Assembly: GCF_004151235.1 (NCBI RefSeq)
Contig: NZ_JUIV01000027.1
Coordinates: 1-44,990 of the forward strand
Length of the DNA: 44,990 nucleotides
Source of the DNA: Flavobacterium anhuiense
GTDB taxonomy: Bacteria > Bacteroidota > Bacteroidia > Flavobacteriales > Flavobacteriaceae
Direction: 5' to 3'
The position numbers were made by a program, and so were the translations under genes. The notes beneath the pieces are model-generated. The model saw only the letters and a list, made by a program, of their open reading frames with translations. It had not been told where the DNA came from and made no database searches. Positions 34,633 to 41,480 of the stretch are shown here, in pieces (positions within the stretch are counted from its first letter, which is position 1; each line of letters starts with the position of its first letter).

Positions 34633-34670
34633 AAATCCCAATTTAGAAATAGATTGGGATTTATTTTTTT
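34633..34670 (+). terminator. terminator after the 276-aa lipoprotein
   Basis: AAATCCCAAT/ATTGGGATTT with a 10-nt loop (34633-34662), followed by T-rich sequence. Confidence 0.85.
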
Positions 34671-34742
34671 TATAAAAATAAAACGGCTGTCTCTTTACAT
34701 TTAAACTATTTTCTTTATTTTGCACCAAAATCTCAAAAACCA

Positions 34743-35510
34743 ATGAAAAAAACATTAATTGCTTTTGTTACTCTTGCAGTATTAGCATCTTGCAGCAAAA
34801 AAGAAACTGCTGCCGATAACCTACACATTACAGGAAACATTAAAGGTTTAAAAACCGGAACTTTATATATCCAAAGAATTGTTGACACTTCTCTCGTTGC
34901 CATTGACAGCATCAAAATTGACGGAAACTCGGCTTTTGAAAGAGACATTAAATTAGAATCTCCAGAAATGTTATACCTATATTTAGATCGTGGTGTAACA
35001 AACTCATTAGACAATAACATTTTATTCTTTGCTGAACCAGGAAATATCAATATTGACACCAACTTAGATAATTTCATCGCTGGCGCAAAAATTACTGGAT
35101 CTAAAAACCAAGAATTATACGAAGAATATCAAAAAATAAATTCTCGCTTTAGAGACGAGAACTTATCTATGGTTGAAGCAAAGTTCAAAGCTTTAAAAAG
35201 AAAAGACCAAAAAGCTCTTGACAGTCTTGACGCAAAACAGCAATCAAATATCAAAAGAAAATATTTGTACGCAACAAACTTTGCTATCAACAATAAAGAT
35301 CACGAAGTAGCACCTTATATTGCTTTGGCAGAGATTTACGATATCAATTTGAAGTTTCTGGACACCATTCAAAAATCGATGACTCCAAAAGTAGCGCAAT
35401 CGCTTTACGGAAAGAAATTGACAAAATATGTTGCTGACATCAAAAAAGAAGAACAAAAAGCTCCTGCAGCTGCTAAAGCTGAAACGACAACAACTGAAGC
35501 ACAAAAATAA
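34743..35510 (+). CDS. DUF4369-domain lipoprotein
   Basis: A 255-residue lipoprotein (lipobox LASC, Cys17). The first ~100 residues after the signal follow the DUF4369 pattern: LHITGNIKGLKTGTLYIQRI, DSIKIDGNSAFERDI, EMLYLYLDRG, FFAEPGNINID. Such domains often precede thioredoxin-like domains in Bacteroidota, but here the C-terminal half is helical and charged, without a CxxC, and ends in an Ala/Glu/Thr/Lys-rich tail. So this is a DUF4369 protein lacking the redox domain. Function is unknown. Confidence 0.82.
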   Translation: MKKTLIAFVTLAVLASCSKKETAADNLHITGNIKGLKTGTLYIQRIVDTSLVAIDSIKIDGNSAFERDIKLESPEMLYLYLDRGVTNSLDNNILFFAEPGNINIDTNLDNFIAGAKITGSKNQELYEEYQKINSRFRDENLSMVEAKFKALKRKDQKALDSLDAKQQSNIKRKYLYATNFAINNKDHEVAPYIALAEIYDINLKFLDTIQKSMTPKVAQSLYGKKLTKYVADIKKEEQKAPAAAKAETTTTEAQK

Positions 35511-35531
35511 TTTTTCGTTTACAAAACATTC

Positions 35532-35560
35532 AAAGCTCTGAGAAATTCAGGGCTTTTTTT
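35532..35560 (+). terminator. terminator of the DUF4369 gene
   Basis: AAAGCTCTGA/TCAGGGCTTT with a 5-nt loop and one G-T pair, then TTTT. It lies 22 bp after the stop. Confidence 0.85.
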
Positions 35561-35758
35561 ATGCTCTAAATTGAAATTTCAAATTAAATAATGCAAACAC
35601 CCACGCTATTAAAAAAAACCTCTTAAAAACAACAAAAGATCCCAAATATTTAACTATTGCCATTTACCACCCATTGAAAAAACTTTATAAGTTTAAAAAT
35701 TGAAAGGTGATATTTGAAATTTAAAAATTGGATTTTTTTTCATTTTGGAACAAAAAAA

Positions 35759-35780
35759 ACCACCACATTTCTGTGACGGT
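35759..35780 (-). terminator. terminator of the downstream tRNA-Thr copy
   Basis: On the minus strand ACCGTCACA-GAAA-TGTGGTGGT, closed by a stable GAAA loop with two G-T pairs, is followed by TTTTTTTT. It begins 6 bp after the tRNA. Confidence 0.88.
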
Positions 35781-35785
35781 TTTTG

Positions 35786-35859
35786 AGCCGATAGAGGGAC
35801 TCGAACCCACGACCTGCTGATTACAAATCAGCTGCTCTAGCCAGCTGAGCTACATCGGC
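35786..35859 (-). tRNA. tRNA-Thr(UGU), copy 1
   Basis: A 74-nt cloverleaf. The acceptor stem is GCCGATG/TATCGGC with discriminator U, the anticodon stem is GCTGA/TCAGC with loop TTTGTAA (anticodon TGT), and the T arm contains GGTTCGAGTCC. The CCA end is not encoded. It reads ACA and, by wobble, other Thr codons. It is identical to the second copy 185 bp upstream. Confidence 0.96.
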
Positions 35860-35873
35860 CTATTTTGCGAGTG

Positions 35874-35904
35874 CAAAGATATAAATGTTTTTTAATATTC
35901 CAAA
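35874..35904 (-). promoter_or_regulatory. promoter of tRNA-Thr copy 1
   Basis: On the minus strand TTTG (35901-35904), exactly 19 bp of spacer, then TATCTTTG (35874-35881): a full Bacteroidota housekeeping promoter, 14 bp before the tRNA. Confidence 0.85.
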
Positions 35905-35936
35905 AAAAATTCACACCTCTCTCTATAATTAAAAAA

Positions 35937-35958
35937 ACCACCACATTTCTGTGATGGT
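35937..35958 (-). terminator. terminator of tRNA-Thr copy 2
   Basis: ACCATCACA-GAAA-TGTGGTGGT followed on the minus strand by seven T. It is nearly identical to the terminator of copy 1 and, with the tRNA and promoter, marks a duplicated unit. Confidence 0.88.
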
Positions 35959-35970
35959 TTCCGTTTTTTG

Positions 35971-36044
35971 AGCCGATAGAGGGACTCGAACCCACGACCT
36001 GCTGATTACAAATCAGCTGCTCTAGCCAGCTGAGCTACATCGGC
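35971..36044 (-). tRNA. tRNA-Thr(UGU), copy 2
   Basis: Identical in all 74 positions to copy 1, with the same anticodon TGT and no encoded CCA. It has its own promoter upstream and its own terminator downstream. Confidence 0.96.
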
Positions 36045-36057
36045 GTCATTACGGGTG

Positions 36058-36088
36058 CAAATATAAAGCGGTTTTTCAATTTCCCAAA
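36058..36088 (-). promoter_or_regulatory. promoter of tRNA-Thr copy 2
   Basis: On the minus strand TTTG (36085-36088), exactly 19 bp, then TATATTTG (36058-36065), 13 bp before the tRNA. The same geometry as the promoter of copy 1, although spacer sequences differ. Confidence 0.85.
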
Positions 36089-36120
36089 ATATTTTTGCAC
36101 TTTTTTACGCTTTTTTTTGC

Positions 36121-36387
36121 TTATAGTGCGTTGATTTTTTCAATCAATTGATTAGCAGCTTGTTCTAATTCAACATTAATTTGTTTGAAATGTGCTTTTT
36201 TATTTTCAACGTTTTTAGCGTTCACTTTTGTAATCAAAGTATCAAATACAGCAATAGCTTCATCAACCAAAGCATTCGTTTCTGGAGTTGGACTTCCTGT
36301 TGTTGACATCTCAAACAAGTAAACCGCCTCAATAATATCTCCTAATACAAAGTTGATGTCTTTCTTTAAATTCTTAACGTTTGCCAT
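36121..36387 (-). CDS. small conserved-looking helical protein, 88 aa
   Basis: Not recognised as a named family. From the ATG at 36387 the protein is 88 residues, soluble and predicted helical throughout (NLKKDINFVLGDIIEAVYLF, ETNALVDEAIAVFDTLI, INVELEQAANQLIEKI), with no cysteine and no signal peptide. The upstream ATG at 36417 would add ten basic residues and lies in the stretch holding a TACTTTTG box (36415-36422), so the shorter start is chosen. It is the last gene of a minus-strand run, 57 bp after manA. A small regulatory or structural helper is possible. Confidence 0.75.
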   Translation of the reverse strand: MANVKNLKKDINFVLGDIIEAVYLFEMSTTGSPTPETNALVDEAIAVFDTLITKVNAKNVENKKAHFKQINVELEQAANQLIEKINAL

Positions 36388-36414
36388 TTTTCTTTTTATT
36401 TTAATTTGCGTCTG

Positions 36415-36422
36415 CAAAAGTA
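36415..36422 (-). promoter_or_regulatory. -7-like element before the 88-aa gene
   Basis: TACTTTTG on the minus strand matches TAnnTTTG and lies between the manA stop and the ATG at 36387, 27 bp before it. The gene may thus have its own transcript. Confidence 0.4.
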
Positions 36423-36444
36423 CATATTATCTTTAAATTTAATG

Positions 36445-37413
36445 CTAAGAAATGTAAATTTCTAAAATTGAAGCTTTTCCGCTCAAGCTAAATGCATTTA
36501 TTGCAGCTGGAACCAAAACAGTATCTCCTTTTTTGTAGGCCTGTTTGAATCCGTCATATTCAATTTCAAAATCACCATCGATACACATATATACCGTAAA
36601 TGTTTCTCCATTTTTAGCAACTTCCAATTTATTTTCTAACGGAAGAAAATTAGTTGTAAAATAAGGACAGTCTACAACCGTATTTGAAGTATTTACTTTA
36701 GTCTCGTATTTTTTCTGTGTGTCTACTTTATTATAGTTAATTGCATCTAAGGCAAGATCTACGTGCAATTCTCTTTTGTTTCCTTGTGCATCAACACGGT
36801 CAAAATCGTATAATCTATACGTAATATCAGATGTCTGCTGAATTTCTGCAACTACCAATCCAGCTCCAATTGCATGAACAGTTCCTGTTTCTAAGAAGAA
36901 TACATCTCCCGATTTTGCTTTCACATCGTCTAGAATGGAAACCAAAGTATTATCGTGCAAATGCTTTAAATATTCTTCTTTACTAGAATCTTCTTTAAAA
37001 CCAACAATAATTCTAGCATCGGCATCGGCTTGCATTACGTACCACATTTCTGTTTTTCCGAATGAATTGTGACGCTCTTTTGCCAATTTATCATTTGGAT
37101 GCACTTGAATAGAAAGATCTTCTCTTGCATCTAAATATTTAAAAAGAAGCGGAAATTGTTTTCCAAATCTTTCATAAACTTTAGTTCCCAAAATAGCATC
37201 TGGTGTTTCATCAATTAAATCCATTAAAGATTTTCCTTTTAAAACTCCATTTGCAACCACACTTACATCTCCTTGTACAGTAGATAATTCCCAGCTTTCG
37301 CCCGTAATTTTAGAAACGATTGGTTTGTTTAGAATTGTTTTTAGTTTTTCTCCTCCCCAGATTCTTTCTTTCAAAATCGGTTCAAATTGCAAAGGGTATA
37401 AATTTTGGCTCAT
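36445..37413 (-). CDS. manA: class I mannose-6-phosphate isomerase
   Basis: A 322-residue zinc-dependent cupin enzyme that interconverts mannose-6-phosphate and fructose-6-phosphate, supplying GDP-mannose for surface glycans or feeding mannose into glycolysis. The opening FEPILKERIWGG, the zinc-site strand DLSIQVHPND, GKTEMWYV, the LETGTVHAIGAGLVVAEIQQTSD region and DFDRV follow the short ManA form common in Bacteroidota and Firmicutes. It lies 60 bp downstream of bcp and may share its transcript. Full length. Confidence 0.94.
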   Translation of the reverse strand: MSQNLYPLQFEPILKERIWGGEKLKTILNKPIVSKITGESWELSTVQGDVSVVANGVLKGKSLMDLIDETPDAILGTKVYERFGKQFPLLFKYLDAREDLSIQVHPNDKLAKERHNSFGKTEMWYVMQADADARIIVGFKEDSSKEEYLKHLHDNTLVSILDDVKAKSGDVFFLETGTVHAIGAGLVVAEIQQTSDITYRLYDFDRVDAQGNKRELHVDLALDAINYNKVDTQKKYETKVNTSNTVVDCPYFTTNFLPLENKLEVAKNGETFTVYMCIDGDFEIEYDGFKQAYKKGDTVLVPAAINAFSLSGKASILEIYIS

Positions 37414-37473
37414 GTTTTTTTAGGCTAATATATTTGTTTAATTAATTTTCTATTCTGATACTATTTTGATATT

Positions 37474-37932
37474 CTATGATACTAATTCCTGTACGGCTTC
37501 TAAGGCTTTCGGTATATGTTTAGCAGCATTTGCGCTATCAAATATCGAAATCACCAAACCATTTTTATCAATTATATACGTAACGCGTCCTGGCAGAAGT
37601 CCGAACAGATTATTTCGGACACCAAAAAGTTTTCTTAATCTTTTATCTTGATCTGAAAGCAAAATAAAAGGTAATTTATGTTTAGCGGCAAATTTATGAT
37701 GTGACTTTACACTATCGCTGCTAATACCAATTACCTCAGCTCCCAAATCTTTAAAATCTTCGTATTGATCCCGAAAACTGCAAGCTTCGGTTGTACAGCC
37801 AGGCGTATTATCTTTTGGATAAAAATAAATCACCAATGGCTTTCTTCCTAAAACGCTTTGGCTTTCAAAAAGTTCACCATTGTTGTCTTTTGCAGTAAAA
37901 TTCGGAACTATATCTCCTATTTTTAATGACAT
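37474..37932 (-). CDS. bcp: thiol peroxidase, Bcp/PrxQ type
   Basis: A 152-residue cytoplasmic peroxiredoxin that reduces hydrogen peroxide and organic peroxides using thioredoxin. The peroxidatic Cys46 is in NTPGCTTEAC, and the resolving Cys51 is five residues later, the arrangement of the atypical two-Cys PrxQ group. The end VTYIIDKNGLVISIF is usual for the family. It begins 3 bp after queD, so the two are almost certainly co-transcribed. Confidence 0.94.
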   Translation of the reverse strand: MSLKIGDIVPNFTAKDNNGELFESQSVLGRKPLVIYFYPKDNTPGCTTEACSFRDQYEDFKDLGAEVIGISSDSVKSHHKFAAKHKLPFILLSDQDKRLRKLFGVRNNLFGLLPGRVTYIIDKNGLVISIFDSANAAKHIPKALEAVQELVS

Positions 37933-37935
37933 TTT

Positions 37936-38346
37936 TTATTCTCCTTTATAAGTTACAAAATTTCGTTCCGTTTCGTTCAGCACAACTTCAAGATCAAAGT
38001 CGGCATGAATTCGTTGTCTAATTTTATTCCATATCACAACAGCAATATTCTCTGCGGTCGGATTCAAATCTGCAAATTCTGGAACGTCCAGATTGAGATT
38101 TTTGTGATCAAACGGAATTTCTACCTCTTCTCGTATAATATCCGCTAATACTTTCACATCGAGAACAAAACCAGTTTCGGGGTCAATTTTTCCTGTAACA
38201 CTTACTGTTAAACCATAATTATGACCATGAAAATTAGGATTGTTACATTTTCCAAAAACAGCATCGTTTTTTTCAAATGACCAATCTTTTCGATGTAGTC
38301 GATGTGCAGCATTAAAATGTGCTTTTCTTGATATGGTTACTCTCAT
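37936..38346 (-). CDS. queD: 6-carboxytetrahydropterin synthase family (QueD)
   Basis: A 136-residue enzyme of the PTPS/QueD family, which converts 7,8-dihydroneopterin triphosphate to 6-carboxy-tetrahydropterin in the making of queuosine. The zinc ligands are His15 (FNAAHRL) and His40 and His42 (FHGHNYG), and the catalytic Cys is Cys34 (FGKCNNPN). It lies 21 bp after idi and 3 bp before bcp. No other queuosine gene (queC, queE) is in the window, so a pterin-related role other than queuosine cannot be excluded. Confidence 0.9.
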   Translation of the reverse strand: MRVTISRKAHFNAAHRLHRKDWSFEKNDAVFGKCNNPNFHGHNYGLTVSVTGKIDPETGFVLDVKVLADIIREEVEIPFDHKNLNLDVPEFADLNPTAENIAVVIWNKIRQRIHADFDLEVVLNETERNFVTYKGE

Positions 38347-38367
38347 TTATGCTTCTGGTTAGTTTGG

Positions 38368-38895
38368 CTATAATTTATGGTCTTCAAGATAATGATCAAA
38401 TTCATCAAAAATTATCTTAAACCATACGGTATAAATTTCGGGCTGTTTTTCAATATCTGCTTTCACATCTTCAATACTCATCCATTTCCAGTCTTCTACT
38501 TCGTCTGGATTTATGTTGGGCTCCTCATTATAATAGCCAATCATAACATGATCCAATTCATGTTCTGTCAAACCATTGTCAAAAGGCGCTTTATATATAA
38601 AATGAAACAATTCTTTCAATTCAGCTTTAAAACCCATTTCTTCAAACAATCTTCGGCTTCCTGCTTCAATATTACTCTCGCCTTCTCTCTGATGACTGCA
38701 GCAAGTGTTAGTCCAAAGCAAAGGAGAATGATATTTATGATGCGCACGCTGCTGCAGCATAATTTCGTTTTTGCTATTTAAAATAAAAACCGAAAAGGCA
38801 CGGTGCAAAAGCGCTTTTTCATGTGCTTCTAATTTTGGCATTAAGCCAATCTGTTCATCGTTCTGATTAACTAATATTACGTTTTCTTCTGTCAT
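38368..38895 (-). CDS. idi: isopentenyl-diphosphate delta-isomerase, type 1
   Basis: A 175-residue Nudix-fold enzyme that interconverts IPP and DMAPP in isoprenoid synthesis. HRAFSVFILNSKNEIMLQQR and WTNTCCSHQREGE are the diagnostic blocks; Cys66 aligns with the catalytic Cys of the family's C-S/G-H motif, and a Nudix-like RRLFEEMGF follows. It is the first gene of the minus-strand run idi-queD-bcp-manA; TATTTTTG at 38913-38920 is a likely -7 box. Length is normal. Confidence 0.95.
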   Translation of the reverse strand: MTEENVILVNQNDEQIGLMPKLEAHEKALLHRAFSVFILNSKNEIMLQQRAHHKYHSPLLWTNTCCSHQREGESNIEAGSRRLFEEMGFKAELKELFHFIYKAPFDNGLTEHELDHVMIGYYNEEPNINPDEVEDWKWMSIEDVKADIEKQPEIYTVWFKIIFDEFDHYLEDHKL

Positions 38896-38912
38896 AAGGC
38901 TTCTTAAGCAAA

Positions 38913-38920
38913 CAAAAATA
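38913..38920 (-). promoter_or_regulatory. -7 element of the idi operon
   Basis: TATTTTTG on the minus strand fits TAnnTTTG and is 17 bp before the idi ATG. The -33 element is not clear. Confidence 0.4.
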
Positions 38921-39154
38921 CGAAAAAAGAAATGGCTTAAAAATCCTAATTCTGTTTGGCAAAAGCCAACCCTTTTACTCGATCTCTATTTTACTGATTT
39001 CCAATACAATAATTATACGCTAAAATTTAAAAGCTGTTAAAATTAAGACATAAAAACTACATTGTCGTATTTTACGTAACTAATAAAAAGTTAAAACACA
39101 CTTAAAAAAATCTCAATAATAACACTCCCTGTATTTTAAAGCTAATTCCCAACG

Positions 39155-39162
39155 TATCTTTG
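39155..39162 (+). promoter_or_regulatory. -7 promoter element of msrB-msrA
   Basis: TATCTTTG matches TAnnTTTG. It overlaps an in-frame ATG at 39160, so the real start of msrB is the ATG at 39190, which also gives the proper lipoprotein signal. Confidence 0.55.
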
Positions 39163-39189
39163 ATGTACAGATTAATTCACCCAAGAACT

Positions 39190-39744
39190 ATGAAATCTAA
39201 AAATCTAATTTTCAGCCTTTGTTTTTTACTTCCGCTTTTTGTTTTACAGGCTTGCGGACAAAACACAAAAAAACAATCTGCAAACACAGCTGTTACGGAA
39301 AACAAAATCAGCAAGCCCGGAAACCCTTATTATTCTAATACTGACACGAAGAAACTAAACGTGAGCAATGCCGAATGGAAAAAGGTTTTGCCTGAAGATG
39401 TTTATGCCGTAATGCGCGAAGCTGACACCGAAAGACCTTTTACGGGAAAATATTGGAATACCGATGAAAAAGGAACGTATTATTGCGCTTCTTGCGGCAA
39501 CTTGCTTTTTAGATCTACAGCAAAATTCTCAAGCAGCTGCGGATGGCCAAGTTTTTTTGAACAAGAAAACAAAAAAAGCATTGTTTTTAAAGAAGATAAT
39601 TCTCTCGGAATGGAAAGAATTGAAGCGCTTTGCGGACGCTGTGGCGGACATTTAGGCCACATATTTGATGATGGTCCTCCTCCTACTGGAAAACGCTACT
39701 GCATGAACTCAATTGCTCTTGACTTTATTCCCGACAACAAATAA
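39190..39744 (+). CDS. msrB: peptide-methionine (R)-S-oxide reductase, lipoprotein form
   Basis: A 184-residue enzyme that reduces R-methionine sulphoxide in proteins. Its lipobox VLQAC (Cys22) makes it an exported lipoprotein. The four zinc cysteines are in YYCASCG (Cys99, Cys102) and LCGRCGGHLGH (Cys148, Cys151), and the catalytic Cys171 is in RYCMNSIAL. The resolving Cys is probably Cys117 (SSSCGWP). It lies 7 bp before msrA, so both are co-transcribed. Export suggests repair of envelope proteins; which redox partner recycles it is unknown. Confidence 0.95.
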   Translation: MKSKNLIFSLCFLLPLFVLQACGQNTKKQSANTAVTENKISKPGNPYYSNTDTKKLNVSNAEWKKVLPEDVYAVMREADTERPFTGKYWNTDEKGTYYCASCGNLLFRSTAKFSSSCGWPSFFEQENKKSIVFKEDNSLGMERIEALCGRCGGHLGHIFDDGPPPTGKRYCMNSIALDFIPDNK

Positions 39745-39751
39745 TTTACAA

Positions 39752-40357
39752 ATGAAAAATATACTTTTAATATGTCTTTTTGCGCTTTCGCTAAATGGCA
39801 TTTCTCAAAATAAAAAAGCGAACCTGGAAACTATTACACTGGGCGGAGGCTGTTATTGGTGCGTTGAAGCCGTTTACGAAAATCTTGACGGCGTAAAATC
39901 TGTTGTTTCTGGATTTTCTGGCGGAAAAACCGTAAACCCAACTTACGAAGAAGTTTGCACGGGAGAAACTGGCCATGCCGAAGTGGTTCAGATTACTTAC
40001 GACAAAACAGTAACTGATATTAACGAAATCTTTAAAGTGTTTTTTACCGTTCACGATCCCACAACTTTAAACCGTCAGGGAGCTGATGTCGGAACGCAAT
40101 ATCGCTCTGTTATTTTCTATAAAAATGAAGAACAGAAAAAAGCGGCACAAAGCATTATTGCTGAATTGAATAAAGCAAAAGTTTACGACAGTCCGATAGT
40201 AACAAAAGTGGAACCTTTCAAAGTTTTTTACAAAGCCGAAGATTATCATCAAAACTATTATGCAAACAACAAAAATCAGCCGTATTGCAAAATGGTAATT
40301 CAGCCTAAAATAGAAAAGTTTGAAAAGGTTTTTAAAGACAAACTCAAAAAGAAATAA
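39752..40357 (+). CDS. msrA: peptide-methionine (S)-S-oxide reductase, exported
   Basis: A 201-residue enzyme that reduces S-methionine sulphoxide, complementing MsrB. The N terminus KNILLICLFALSLNGISQ is a cleavable signal peptide. The active-site motif GGGCYWCVEA has the catalytic Cys34 with a second Cys37; most MsrA read GCFWC. The blocks GYAGG-like FSGGKTVNPTYEEVCTGETGHAE and YHQNYYANN are also present. The ATG at 39752 is 7 bp after the msrB stop; the longer frame from 39713 overlaps msrB and lacks a signal peptide. A strong terminator follows. Confidence 0.95.
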   Translation: MKNILLICLFALSLNGISQNKKANLETITLGGGCYWCVEAVYENLDGVKSVVSGFSGGKTVNPTYEEVCTGETGHAEVVQITYDKTVTDINEIFKVFFTVHDPTTLNRQGADVGTQYRSVIFYKNEEQKKAAQSIIAELNKAKVYDSPIVTKVEPFKVFYKAEDYHQNYYANNKNQPYCKMVIQPKIEKFEKVFKDKLKKK

Positions 40358-40379
40358 CGATTATTATAGATATTATTCT

Positions 40380-40412
40380 AAAACCGTCCATTTAGGTGGA
40401 CGGTTTTTTTTT
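40380..40412 (+). terminator. rho-independent terminator of msrBA
   Basis: AAACCGTCCA/TGGACGGTTT with a 6-nt loop (40381-40406), followed by T run, about 25 bp after msrA. Confidence 0.9.
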
Positions 40413-40542
40413 ATTTTGAAAACCCTAATAAACACTGGGGTTCTCTTTTAATTGAAAAAATATTTTACTTTTTTTCAATTTTTTTGTCCAATCCTAAAAG
40501 TTCGATTGTTATTAGAGTATAAACAATTAAAAATTATACATC

Positions 40543-40995
40543 ATGGAAACTAGACTTAATTTATTCGAACAAGGTCAAAAAGCAGTTAGCACATTATTTG
40601 GAATTAGCGGTTACTTAAAAAAAGGAACAATTGAAACTTCTCTTATGGAGTTAATAAATTTCAGAATCTCTCAAATCAACAATTGCGGTTATTGTTTAGA
40701 TATGCATTCAAAAGAAGCTTTAGCCGCTGGAGAAACAACACAACGTTTATTTGGATTAAGTGTTTGGAGAGAAGCTCCTTATTACACAAAAAGGGAAAGA
40801 GTTGCCCTTGCTTTGGCAGAAGCAGTGAACGCTTGCGATGTTCCAGACGAAATTTACGAAATTGCAAAAGCTGAATTCACAGAACAAGAATTAATAGATC
40901 TTACCCTTGCCGTTGCTGCAATTAATGCTTGGAATCGTCTAAATATTACTTTTGCTAATACACCAGGAACTTACAGAGTTGGACAGTTCGGATAA
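40543..40995 (+). CDS. carboxymuconolactone-decarboxylase/AhpD-like protein
   Basis: A 150-residue all-helical protein of the CMD/AhpD superfamily. The core motif NNCGYCLDMHSKEA contains the redox pair Cys48 and Cys51 with His55, the AhpD-type active site used for peroxide reduction. There is no signal peptide. It is the first of three genes on the plus strand, followed by a DGPF/YciI protein and an ECF-type sigma factor, an association known for the ECF42 group. Its likely role is antioxidant or alkylhydroperoxide-type reduction under control of that sigma factor; that is an inference from the neighbourhood. Confidence 0.9.
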   Translation: METRLNLFEQGQKAVSTLFGISGYLKKGTIETSLMELINFRISQINNCGYCLDMHSKEALAAGETTQRLFGLSVWREAPYYTKRERVALALAEAVNACDVPDEIYEIAKAEFTEQELIDLTLAVAAINAWNRLNITFANTPGTYRVGQFG

Positions 40996-41078
40996 ACAAT
41001 AATTGATTTTTATTTTCTAAAAAACAATTAACTTTATACAACTTAAAGCAGATTATTCAATTGTAAAAACATAAAAAA

Positions 41079-41417
41079 ATGAACGAGTTTTTATTGATTT
41101 TCAGAAGAGATTTTAAAACAAAAGAAGCACAGCCTTCACCAGAAGAATTGCAACAGCATTTACAGCAATGGCAAAACTGGTTTGGAAGTCTTGCTGCTCA
41201 AGATAAACTGGCAAGACCATTGCAACGCTGGGATGGTCAAGGAAAACTTGTAAATTCGAATAAAGGAATTACCGACGGACCTTTTGTTGAAATCAAAGAA
41301 TCTATTGGCGGATTAATAATCATAAAAGCCAAAGATTATGATGAAGCAGCCGAAATAGCGCAGGGATGTCCAGTTTTAAATTTTGGCGGAAATGTCGAAA
41401 TTAGAATGGCGGTTTAA
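41079..41417 (+). CDS. YciI-related DGPF-domain protein
   Basis: A 112-residue cytoplasmic protein of the YciI/DGPF family (dimeric alpha/beta-barrel fold). The naming motif DGPF is at residues 66-69 within ITDGPFVEIKE, followed by SIGGLIIIKAKDYDEAAEIA and the closing VEIRMAV. Its biochemical activity is unknown. DGPF proteins are the hallmark partners of ECF42-group sigma factors, and the sigma gene follows here after 63 bp. The gap holds a terminator-like hairpin. Confidence 0.9.
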   Translation: MNEFLLIFRRDFKTKEAQPSPEELQQHLQQWQNWFGSLAAQDKLARPLQRWDGQGKLVNSNKGITDGPFVEIKESIGGLIIIKAKDYDEAAEIAQGCPVLNFGGNVEIRMAV

Positions 41418-41437
41418 AATTTTAAACTAACTTATAT

Positions 41438-41471
41438 AAAATGCCTTTGTATCTTTAGTTAGGCATTTTTT
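41438..41471 (+). terminator. terminator or attenuator before the sigma gene
   Basis: AAAATGCCT/AGGCATTTTT with a 14-nt loop, followed by T, ends only 9 bp before the sigma factor ATG. It either ends the DGPF transcript, leaving the sigma gene to weak read-through, or acts as an attenuator. The loop contains TATCTTTA, one base off a -7 box. Confidence 0.7.
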
Positions 41472-41480
41472 CTTAAAAAT

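Noticed and set aside
38377..38781. A 134-codon plus-strand frame opposite idi
   Set aside because: It lies wholly antisense to a well-supported idi gene; its Phe/Ile-rich product has no recognisable domain.
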